Shown in pieces: positions 1 through 5,847 of a stretch of 7,058 nucleotides of DNA. The notes under the pieces are model-generated. The model did not search any database. It was not told where the DNA came from and saw nothing but the letters and a program-made list of their open reading frames with translations. The DNA is taken from NCBI GenBank assembly GCA_902784025.1, contig CACZTF010000097.1:1-7058 (forward strand), read 5' to 3'. A program made the position numbers and the translations under genes. How positions within the stretch are numbered: position 1 is the stretch's first letter; every line of letters starts with the position of its first letter. Source of the DNA: an uncultured Lachnospiraceae bacterium. Lineage in GTDB: Bacteria > Bacillota > Clostridia > Lachnospirales > Lachnospiraceae.

Positions 1-1592
1 CGTCACGTCTCTATGTATCCGATGTAAATCCCATACAGGATATGCTTAAGGATAAAAAGATCAAATACAATCTTAACGATGTATCCAGAGATAACACTTT
101 CCTGACTACTTTTCTGCCTTTGCTTATCATGATCGGATCGATAGTCGTGATATTTATCCTTTTAGGAAGGAGTATGGGAGCCGGGGGAAGGATGTCTTCT
201 TTTGGGAAAAGCAAGGCACGGATGACTGATGGCGGTGATAACAAGGTTACATTCAGAGATGTGGCAGGACTTGATGAAGAGAAGGAGGAACTTGTAGAGA
301 TAGTTGACTTTTTGAAAAATCCTGCAAAATATACACATCTCGGAGCACGGATACCCAAAGGAGTCATACTTACAGGACCTCCGGGAACGGGTAAGACGCT
401 CCTGGCAAAAGCAGTTGCCGGTGAAGCAGGAGTTCCTTTTTACAGTATTTCAGGTTCGGATTTTGTTGAAATGTTTGTGGGCGTTGGTGCTTCCAGAGTC
501 CGTGACATGTTCAGCGAGGCAAAAAAGAATTCCCCCTGCATCATATTTATAGACGAGATAGATGCCGTAGCGCGTCAGAGAGGATCAGGTCTGGGCGGTG
601 GTCATGATGAGAGAGAACAGACACTGAACCAGATGTTGGTAGAAATGGATGGTTTTGGTACGAACTCCGGCATCATAGTCATGGCTGCCACAAACCGTCT
701 GGATATTTTGGATCCGGCTATATTGCGTCCGGGCAGATTCGATCGTAAGGTTGCGGTTGGCAGACCTGATGTAAAGGGACGTCTTGAGATCCTTAAGGTG
801 CATGCTTCTAAAAAGCCTATGGCAGATGATGTGGATCTTGAAGCGATAGCTAAGACTTCTGCAGGTTTCACCGGTGCAGATCTTGAAAATATATTAAATG
901 AAGCAGCTATAAGTGCTGCTACTAAAAAGCAGGATTTTATAACAAATAAGGATCTGCAGGAAGCCTTTATAAAACAAGGGATAGGAAAAGAAAAGAAGAG
1001 TAAGGTCATATCTGACAAAGAGAAAAAGATCACGGCTTATCATGAATCCGGCCATGCTATCCTTTTCTATGTGCTTACCGATGTGGGACCTGTTCATACT
1101 GTATCTATCATTCCCACAGGAATGGGAGCTGCAGGATATACGATGCCGCTTCCCGAGAAGGATGAACTGTTTAATACAAAGGGTAAGATGATACAGAATA
1201 TCATCGTATCTATGGGGGGACGCGTTGCCGAGGAACTTGTATTTGACGATGTTACCACAGGTGCATCCATGGATATAAAGCAGGCTACGTCAGTTGCTAA
1301 AGATATGGTAACAAAATACGGCTTTTCTTCAAAACTTGGTCCCATAAACTACGAAGCGGGATCCGAAGAAGTATTCATAGGTAAAGAGATAGGTCACAGC
1401 CGTCCCTACAGTGAGGTAGTTGCTACACAGATAGACGAGGAAGTAAAGAAGATCGTCGAAAATTGCTACAACAAGGCAAAAGAGATAATAGAAAAACACA
1501 GAGATGTTTTGGATAGATGTGCTGATCTGCTGCTTGAAAAAGAAAAGATCACAAGGGAAGAGTTTGAGTCGCTTTTTGCTGAAACAGCATGA
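1..1592 (+). CDS. ftsH: ATP-dependent zinc metalloprotease FtsH (5' partial)
   Basis: Membrane-anchored AAA+ protease that unfolds and degrades membrane and regulatory proteins as a hexamer at the cytoplasmic face. The frame is open from position 3 with no stop, so the ATG at 42 is internal: TM1 and most of the extracytoplasmic domain lie upstream of the window. Numbering from that Met: TM2 at about 23-42, Walker A GPPGTGKT at 112-119, Walker B IIFIDEID at 167-174, second region of homology at about 215-235 with arginine-finger candidates R229 and R232, zinc motif HESGH at 334-338, and probable third zinc ligand D411 in TTGASMD. A helical C-terminal tail ends at 516. All key catalytic residues are present, so the enzyme should be active. 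It is followed after 51 bp by a membrane-protein gene with no terminator visible between. The family assignment is very secure; only the missing N-terminus is uncertain. Confidence 0.98.
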   Translation, partial: SRLYVSDVNPIQDMLKDKKIKYNLNDVSRDNTFLTTFLPLLIMIGSIVVIFILLGRSMGAGGRMSSFGKSKARMTDGGDNKVTFRDVAGLDEEKEELVEIVDFLKNPAKYTHLGARIPKGVILTGPPGTGKTLLAKAVAGEAGVPFYSISGSDFVEMFVGVGASRVRDMFSEAKKNSPCIIFIDEIDAVARQRGSGLGGGHDEREQTLNQMLVEMDGFGTNSGIIVMAATNRLDILDPAILRPGRFDRKVAVGRPDVKGRLEILKVHASKKPMADDVDLEAIAKTSAGFTGADLENILNEAAISAATKKQDFITNKDLQEAFIKQGIGKEKKSKVISDKEKKITAYHESGHAILFYVLTDVGPVHTVSIIPTGMGAAGYTMPLPEKDELFNTKGKMIQNIIVSMGGRVAEELVFDDVTTGASMDIKQATSVAKDMVTKYGFSSKLGPINYEAGSEEVFIGKEIGHSRPYSEVVATQIDEEVKKIVENCYNKAKEIIEKHRDVLDRCADLLLEKEKITREEFESLFAETA

Positions 1593-1643
1593 AGCTATGT
1601 TCTGTAAGTAAGCAGGAAAAGGAGTAATCATACAGGTTTTAAA

Positions 1644-2351
1644 ATGGAAGATCAGGAGAAAAAAAAGGGACCGCGTCTGGCAACAGAGATACGGGGAGTT
1701 CCGGATAAAAAGATTTATAATAAAAATTATGGATTTCCTTATCGTGTAGTAAGATGGTGCTGCATTCCCGGGATCGCTTATTATATTCTGGGTCTTATAC
1801 TTGCCAGAGGATTCAATATCCTTATACCCGGAGCGGGCAATGTGGTAACAGCATGGATACTGGGTGTTTGGATCACCGGTTCTGTCGTTGGGATACCGGC
1901 CTCCTTTGTCGTTGCACATATGAGCTTTAAGAAACTTAAGAATGACTATCTGGTGTTCAAAAGAAATTCTTTTATGTGGCACAGACAAAACTTAAGGGAA
2001 AAAGTCGGAAATGAGCTTATTGAAAGGGATGACGATTATACTGTTTTTGAGATAAGCAATAAATCATCAGAAACGAAAGGTTACTTCAAGATAAACGGAA
2101 TAATAGAGCATGTTGGTATTAGGAACGGGAAAAGATTAAAACCTTTAAAAGTCACGAGGATAACAATTCCCAAAGCTTTTACACATATGGATGAGATATA
2201 CAAATATCCCTTCGTGGAGGAGACTGTGCTGCAGCATAAAATGCAGGAAGAAGCCCGGAAAAAGCTGAAGGAAAAGAAGAGACAAAAGGCTATTTCACAG
2301 TCTGATAACGATAATTCGGAGAAGATCAGTAAGGAGATGCAAAATGGCTGA
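1644..2351 (+). CDS. Uncharacterised two-TM membrane protein between ftsH and proS
   Basis: I do not recognise this 235-residue protein. Visible parts: a basic N-terminus (1-34), two hydrophobic segments at about 36-54 and 67-92 joined by a short loop containing PGAG, a soluble region of mixed charge (about 95-195), and a highly charged, probably helical tail rich in Lys, Glu and Gln (about 198-233). Positive charges flank the membrane hairpin (KKIYNK before, KKLKNDYLVFKR after), suggesting that both ends are cytoplasmic. There is no signal peptide, catalytic motif or Cys/His metal cluster. ATG 1644 is chosen because no other start codon lies between the in-frame stop at 1605-1607 and this ATG. 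The GGAG at 1621-1624 is 19 nt away and only a weak AGG at 1634-1636 is well spaced, so translation may be modest. Its last 8 bp overlap the start of proS, implying cotranscription and coupling. A resemblance to TcpE-type two-TM conjugation proteins is superficial and not supported by context. Confidence 0.85.
   Translation: MEDQEKKKGPRLATEIRGVPDKKIYNKNYGFPYRVVRWCCIPGIAYYILGLILARGFNILIPGAGNVVTAWILGVWITGSVVGIPASFVVAHMSFKKLKNDYLVFKRNSFMWHRQNLREKVGNELIERDDDYTVFEISNKSSETKGYFKINGIIEHVGIRNGKRLKPLKVTRITIPKAFTHMDEIYKYPFVEETVLQHKMQEEARKKLKEKKRQKAISQSDNDNSEKISKEMQNG
2331..2336 (+). promoter_or_regulatory. Shine-Dalgarno of proS
   Basis: AAGGAG lies 7 nt before ATG 2344, inside the 3' end of the preceding gene. 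It fixes the proS start at MADEKK rather than the next Met at residue 7, and lets ribosomes finishing the upstream gene reinitiate. Confidence 0.85.
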
Positions 2352-3783
2352 TGAAAAAAAGATGGTAGAGGAAATAACTTCCAGAGATCAGGACTTTGCC
2401 CAGTGGTATACGGATGTTGTCAAGAAAGCCGAGTTGATGGCTTATTCTTCCGTAAAAGGATTTATGATATTCAAACCGGCAGGATTTGCCATTTGGGAAA
2501 AGATAAAAGGTGAATTGGACAGACGTTTTAAAGAGACAGGTGTAGAAAACGTTTATATGCCGCTTCTCATTCCGGAAGGACTTCTGGAGAAGGAAAAGGA
2601 TCATGTGGAGGGGTTTGCTCCCGAGGTGGCATGGGTTACCAGGGGCGGTGAAGAATCTCTTACCGAGGATCTTTGTGTTCGTCCTACCTCTGAAACACTA
2701 TTTTGTGATTTCTATTCCAATGAAATACAGTCATACAGGGATCTGCCCAAGCTCTATAATCAGTGGTGTTCTGTACTTCGCTGGGAGAAGGAAACAAGAC
2801 CATTTCTCAGGTCGAGGGAGTTTTTGTGGCAGGAAGGCCATACAGCTCATGCTACATTTGAAGAAGCACAGGAACGCACAGAAATGATGCTTAAGCTCTA
2901 CGCAGATTTTGCTGAAGAAGTTCTTGCTATTCCTGTTATTAAGGGACAAAAGACGGAGAAAGAAAAATTTGCCGGAGCTGAAGCTACATATACCATAGAG
3001 TCCCTTATGCATGACGGGAAAGCATTACAGAGCGGCACCAGCCATAATTTTGGTGACGGTTTTGCAAAAGCCTTTGATATACAGTTTACCGACAAAGATA
3101 ATAAGCTGCAGTATGTACACCAGACATCGTGGGGGATGACTACAAGACTTATCGGGGCCATTATCATGGTACATGGTGATGATGAGGGACTGGTCCTGCC
3201 TCCTGCCATTGCTCCGTTCCAGATATGTATCATCCCTATCCAGCAGAAGAAGGAAGGCGTGCTGGAAGCCTGCACAAAAGCAGCGGATAAGCTAATAGAG
3301 TCAGGCTTTTCCGTTAAAGTAGATGAGACTGATAAAAGTCCCGGCTGGAAGTTTGCCGAGACGGAGATGAGAGGTATACCTCTCAGGATAGAGATCGGAC
3401 CAAGGGATATTCAGAATAATGAATGTGTTGCCGTAAGAAGAGATACACATGAGAAAGAAAGTGTTTCTCTTGATGATATATGCACAAAGGCAGGAGAAAT
3501 ACTCGATACGATGCAAAAGGATATGTATGAAAGGGCAAAGGATCATAGAGATGCCCATACATATATTGCGAAAGATTATGATGAATTTAAGGATGTAATA
3601 GATAATAAGCCGGGTTTTGTAAAAGCAATGTGGTGCGGTGACCGTTCATGTGAAGACAAAATAAAAGAAGAAACAACAGCTACTTCCAGATGTATTCCTT
3701 TCGAACAGGAGCGCATCGGAGATACATGTGTTTGTTGTGGCAAGCCGGCCAAATGTATGGTTTATTGGGGAAAGGCATATTAA
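2344..3783 (+). CDS. proS: Prolyl-tRNA synthetase, type 3 (archaeal/eukaryotic-like)
   Basis: Class II aminoacyl-tRNA synthetase that activates proline with ATP and charges tRNA-Pro in the cytosol. At 479 residues it matches the short ProRS lacking the INS editing insertion of the long bacterial form. Visible motifs: motif 1 region at about 38-80 (GFMIFKPAGFAIWEKIK), the proline-pocket stretch VRPTSET at 112-118, motif 2 at about 146-171 with RWEKETRPFLRSREFLWQEG, HTAHAT at 166-171, GTSHNFGDGF at 231-240, and motif 3 around 268-290 (RLIGAIIMVHGDDEGLVLPP). An anticodon-binding domain follows (about 291-395). The C-terminal domain has cysteine pairs C431/C436 and C462/C465, spaced like the zinc site of archaeal-type ProRS, and the protein ends in Tyr, as is typical of this type. 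It is translationally coupled to the upstream membrane-protein gene and is followed by a strong terminator at 3856. Identity is very secure. Confidence 0.98.
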   Translation: MADEKKMVEEITSRDQDFAQWYTDVVKKAELMAYSSVKGFMIFKPAGFAIWEKIKGELDRRFKETGVENVYMPLLIPEGLLEKEKDHVEGFAPEVAWVTRGGEESLTEDLCVRPTSETLFCDFYSNEIQSYRDLPKLYNQWCSVLRWEKETRPFLRSREFLWQEGHTAHATFEEAQERTEMMLKLYADFAEEVLAIPVIKGQKTEKEKFAGAEATYTIESLMHDGKALQSGTSHNFGDGFAKAFDIQFTDKDNKLQYVHQTSWGMTTRLIGAIIMVHGDDEGLVLPPAIAPFQICIIPIQQKKEGVLEACTKAADKLIESGFSVKVDETDKSPGWKFAETEMRGIPLRIEIGPRDIQNNECVAVRRDTHEKESVSLDDICTKAGEILDTMQKDMYERAKDHRDAHTYIAKDYDEFKDVIDNKPGFVKAMWCGDRSCEDKIKEETTATSRCIPFEQERIGDTCVCCGKPAKCMVYWGKAY

Positions 3784-3820
3784 AAAAACTAAAAAAGCTG
3801 CCGTATTAAACGACAGCTTT
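3782..3820 (-). terminator. Intrinsic terminator of the minus-strand unit
   Basis: Arms 3794-3803 and 3811-3820 form a hairpin with a 7-nt loop. Read on the - strand, the RNA stem is a continuous 10 bp (AAAGCUGUCG with CGGCAGCUUU, one U-G wobble) and is followed by UUU AGUUUUUUU reaching the proS stop codon. On the + strand the same position is a C-A mismatch and no T-tract follows, so the polarity is clearly - strand. It would end transcripts of the cell-wall hydrolase gene about 100 bp after its stop. Confidence 0.85.
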
Positions 3821-3837
3821 GTATAAAACGACAGCTT
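3808..3837. repeat. 12-bp direct repeat duplicating a terminator arm
   Basis: AAACGACAGCTT occurs at 3808-3819 and again at 3826-3837, starts 18 bp apart. The first copy contains the right arm of the adjacent hairpin. The second gives an alternative partner for the left arm AAAGCTG at 3794-3800. It is probably a small local duplication. Confidence 0.75.
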
Positions 3838-3855
3838 AGTAAAAGGATCGTTATG

Positions 3856-3883
3856 TCAGGGGACAGGCTCTCCTGATTTTTTT
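3856..3883 (+). terminator. Intrinsic terminator of the ftsH-proS operon
   Basis: TCAGGGGA (3856-3863) pairs with TCTCCTGA (3869-3876) over 8 bp including one G-U wobble, with a 5-nt loop, followed directly by seven T (3877-3883). The wobble is stable only in + strand RNA (it becomes C-A on the other strand), and no A-tract precedes the stem, so this is a + strand terminator, 73 bp after the proS stop. Confidence 0.9.
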
Positions 3884-3922
3884 GTGTGATCATTCAAAAT
3901 GACCGCATGCATACTTGTTGGA

Positions 3923-5755
3923 TTATTTCATATCAGCTGCAGATTTTGATACGACCGCAGTGTGACCGTTTTCAAGAACCAGTATATCTCCGCGGATAAG
4001 ATTATCTCCTTTTTTTATGTAATCATCACTTGAGTAAGTAATAAACTTGCCTGTGTTTTGAAGCCTTTGGCGCATAGTGGAGGTCGTAAAGCACGTACCA
4101 ATGCTGAGTCTGACAGTATCAGCACTGAATCCGGCATACCTCATGGCAACAGCAACAAGGGCACTGCAGTCAGTTTCACAGTTCACGGTTACTTTTCCGG
4201 GATCCCAGCCTACTTTCTCTGCCTGATAATATAAAGAATCACGCTGGTCCATATCATAGCCTATATGTTCGTTGAGAGCAGCCCTTTCCATAGCGTAGAC
4301 GATCTTTTCCCGTATAGCAGGATCTTTTGCCCTGAAAACATAGTGCCAGGGTCTGTTATACCATGTACGGAAAGCGACTTCACCTTTTCTCTGATCCCCT
4401 GCCTTACCACCGGTAAACTGGTTTATCCTTTCGTCAGCTGAGGCGTGAACGACGATAGCTTCGTTTTTTACGGGACCGTTAGTCTTGCCGTCTTTAATAT
4501 GATACCAGGTTCCCTGGTTGTTTATCTGTGTTACACCATTAAAGCCTTTTAAGGTTACTCCCTTTTCCAGCCAGTACCAGTCAGAATTCCACTGGTGCCA
4601 GCCGGTTTTAGTCGTGTTTTTGGTGAGGACACCGTTTCCGTTTTTATCATTGTAAAGCTGTCCTTCCAAAACAGGATTATTTGCTGCAAGCCATCCTTTT
4701 TTGTCAAACCAGTGGAGACCATTTGAATCTGTATACCATCTGTCTGTGTACAGCCAGCCTTTTTTGCCGAAATAAGACCAGTGCTTTTCAGTATTGCCGT
4801 CAGGCTCAGCGGTTCCCTTGCCAAACTGTATCCAGCCGGTCCTGAGCCATCCGTCTTCTCCGAAATAAGACCAGTGTTTTTTTGTATTACCATCGGGATT
4901 GCCGGTGCCTTTACCTAATTGTACCCATCCGGTTTTCAGCCATCCGTTGCTGCCGAAATAAGACCAGTGCTTTTTTGTATTGCCGTCAGGCTCAGCGGTA
5001 CCTTTACCAAACTGAACCCAGTCGGTTCTTAACCATCCGTTGCTGCCGAAATAAGACCAGTGCTTTTCAGTGTTTCCGTCGGGATTGCCTGTACCCTTAC
5101 CAAGTTGTACCCAGCCGGTTCTTAGCCATCCGTTGCTGCCAAAGTATGACCAGTGTTTTTCGGTATCGCCATCAGGATTTTTTGTACCCTTACCAAACTG
5201 AACCCAGCCGGTCATCATTCTGCCCTTTTCATCAAAATAACTCCAGTGGCTCTCTTTTTCACCTTCAGCCTTGCCCATCTTATGCCATCCGGTATAAGGC
5301 TTTCCTTTTTTATCATAATATGAATAAGTACCGTTTTTGTTTTTTACCCATCCCTTTTTTTTAGCAGAAGCATCTGTGCTATTGCTTTTTGCTGCATTAT
5401 TGTATGAATAGGCGCTTTGCTGATCATCGGAATTACCGGAAGTATTCGTGTTTTTAATTACCGTTTCTTCCACAGCCGTATTCTTATTATCTGTTATATT
5501 ACCATTCGGATCATATTCTTTATCAGGATCAGCATCATCTGTAGTCTCAGATGACATGCCTTCATTCATCGATGTTTCGGGGACGTTTTCTGCGGACGTC
5601 TTATCTGTGTCATCGGTATCGATAAGATGTGTGTCTTCATTTTGGGAAATATCACTGCTTTCAGTGCCGGTCTCTTGAACAGGCTGTGCGTAAGCAAGAG
5701 TAGGAGAGGCCGCTATTATTCCTGCAGAAATGATTATAGTGAATAGTTTTTTCAT
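3923..5755 (-). CDS. Secreted peptidoglycan hydrolase with cell-wall-binding repeats and endolysin-like cysteine domain
   Basis: A 610-residue exported wall enzyme, probably an autolysin. Signal peptide 1-23 (MKK, hydrophobic core, AYA cleavage before QP), then an acidic Ser/Thr/Asp-rich linker (24-130) that probably spans the wall. Cell-wall-binding (choline-binding-like) repeats follow: two shorter units at 135-182, five near-identical 31-residue units at 183-337, and degenerate units to about 432. The C-terminal domain (about 433-610) resembles phage endolysin domains of the NlpC/P60-CHAP type, near Amidase_5: DERINQF, GGKAGDQ, WYNRPW, GYDMDQR, then CETDCSALVAVAMRYAG with probable nucleophile C530 and GHTAVV with probable catalytic H598. 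Whether it is an amidase or an endopeptidase cannot be read from sequence. The start is fixed by a perfect SD 8 nt upstream. It lies 72 bp downstream of an L,D-transpeptidase on the same strand, suggesting a joint wall-remodelling role. Domain assignment is firm; the exact bond cleaved and the wall ligand are inference. Confidence 0.92.
   Translation of the reverse strand: MKKLFTIIISAGIIAASPTLAYAQPVQETGTESSDISQNEDTHLIDTDDTDKTSAENVPETSMNEGMSSETTDDADPDKEYDPNGNITDNKNTAVEETVIKNTNTSGNSDDQQSAYSYNNAAKSNSTDASAKKKGWVKNKNGTYSYYDKKGKPYTGWHKMGKAEGEKESHWSYFDEKGRMMTGWVQFGKGTKNPDGDTEKHWSYFGSNGWLRTGWVQLGKGTGNPDGNTEKHWSYFGSNGWLRTDWVQFGKGTAEPDGNTKKHWSYFGSNGWLKTGWVQLGKGTGNPDGNTKKHWSYFGEDGWLRTGWIQFGKGTAEPDGNTEKHWSYFGKKGWLYTDRWYTDSNGLHWFDKKGWLAANNPVLEGQLYNDKNGNGVLTKNTTKTGWHQWNSDWYWLEKGVTLKGFNGVTQINNQGTWYHIKDGKTNGPVKNEAIVVHASADERINQFTGGKAGDQRKGEVAFRTWYNRPWHYVFRAKDPAIREKIVYAMERAALNEHIGYDMDQRDSLYYQAEKVGWDPGKVTVNCETDCSALVAVAMRYAGFSADTVRLSIGTCFTTSTMRQRLQNTGKFITYSSDDYIKKGDNLIRGDILVLENGHTAVVSKSAADMK
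4745..5209 (-). repeat. Five tandem 93-bp repeats coding for 31-residue wall-binding units
   Basis: Units at 5117-5209, 5024-5116, 4931-5023, 4838-4930 and 4745-4837, in gene order. Each encodes the pattern G/D-W-(V/I)-Q, GKGT, PDG, (E/K)KHWSYF, GW and T. Units 2 and 4 carry LGKGTGNPDG, units 3 and 5 carry FGKGTAEPDG, and unit 1 carries FGKGTKNPDG, so a 186-bp two-unit block appears to have been duplicated. The DNA is also similar between alternate units, for example the stretch GTCAGGCTCAGCGGT (+ strand) in units 3 and 5. Such an array is prone to changes in copy number. Confidence 0.95.
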
Positions 5756-5763
5756 GTTATTAA

Positions 5764-5769
5764 CCTCCT
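5764..5769 (-). promoter_or_regulatory. Consensus Shine-Dalgarno of the hydrolase gene
   Basis: On the - strand AGGAGG lies 8 nt before the ATG at 5755-5753. It directly follows the U-rich tail of the upstream hairpin. Confidence 0.9.
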
Positions 5770-5805
5770 AAAAACAAAAAGAGTGCCGTATAAATACAAA
5801 CACTC
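5770..5805 (-). terminator. Terminator-like hairpin between L,D-transpeptidase and hydrolase genes
   Basis: On the - strand GAGTG (5805-5801) pairs with CACTC (5785-5781). An inner GTA/TAC stem with a 4-nt loop is linked by possible U-G pairs, and UUUUUGUUUUU (5780-5770) follows. This has the form of a moderate intrinsic terminator for the L,D-transpeptidase gene, 22 nt after its stop. Because the U-tract touches the SD of the next gene, it could also act as an attenuator in that gene's leader. Confidence 0.6.
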
Positions 5806-5818
5806 CGTAATATTACAA

Positions 5819-5847
5819 ATAATAAAATTATGATCTGTATACGATAA
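5819..5847 (-). promoter_or_regulatory. Weak candidate promoter for the hydrolase gene
   Basis: On the - strand TTATCG (5847-5842, 3 of 6 matches to the -35 consensus) and TATTAT (5824-5819, 5 of 6 to the -10) are 17 nt apart, spanning the end of the L,D-transpeptidase gene. A transcript starting near 5812 would carry the hairpin in its leader. AT-rich DNA makes chance matches common, so this is tentative. Confidence 0.2.

Noticed and set aside
602..1033. 143-codon - strand frame inside ftsH
   Set aside because: Shadow of the conserved AAA+ region; no SD or protein-like features.
1329..1988. 219-codon - strand frame across the ftsH/membrane-protein junction
   Set aside because: Antisense to two well-supported genes, low-complexity Phe/Ile/Ser-rich translation, no recognisable family.
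1644..2351. Membrane protein as a TcpE-like conjugation component
   Set aside because: Only the small size and two-TM hairpin resemble that family. The neighbours are ftsH and proS and no conjugation genes are visible.
3890..3902. Small inverted repeat TCATT-CAA-AATGA downstream of the hydrolase gene
   Set aside because: Five AT-rich base pairs and a 3-nt loop with no T-tract; too weak to call.
4555..4893. 112-codon alternate-frame - strand frame in the hydrolase gene
   Set aside because: Overlaps the hydrolase on the same strand in another frame; composition reflects the repeats. No frameshift is needed because the main frame is intact.
4745..5209. Regular repeats considered as a CRISPR array
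   Set aside because: The unit is 93 bp, continuous and coding, without unique spacers. It translates to wall-binding repeats.
4882..5364. 160-codon open frame on the + strand across the repeat array
   Set aside because: It is antisense to the 93-bp repeats, and its periodic Cys/Arg/Tyr-rich translation is a by-product of the repeat in another frame. It has no SD and no domain.
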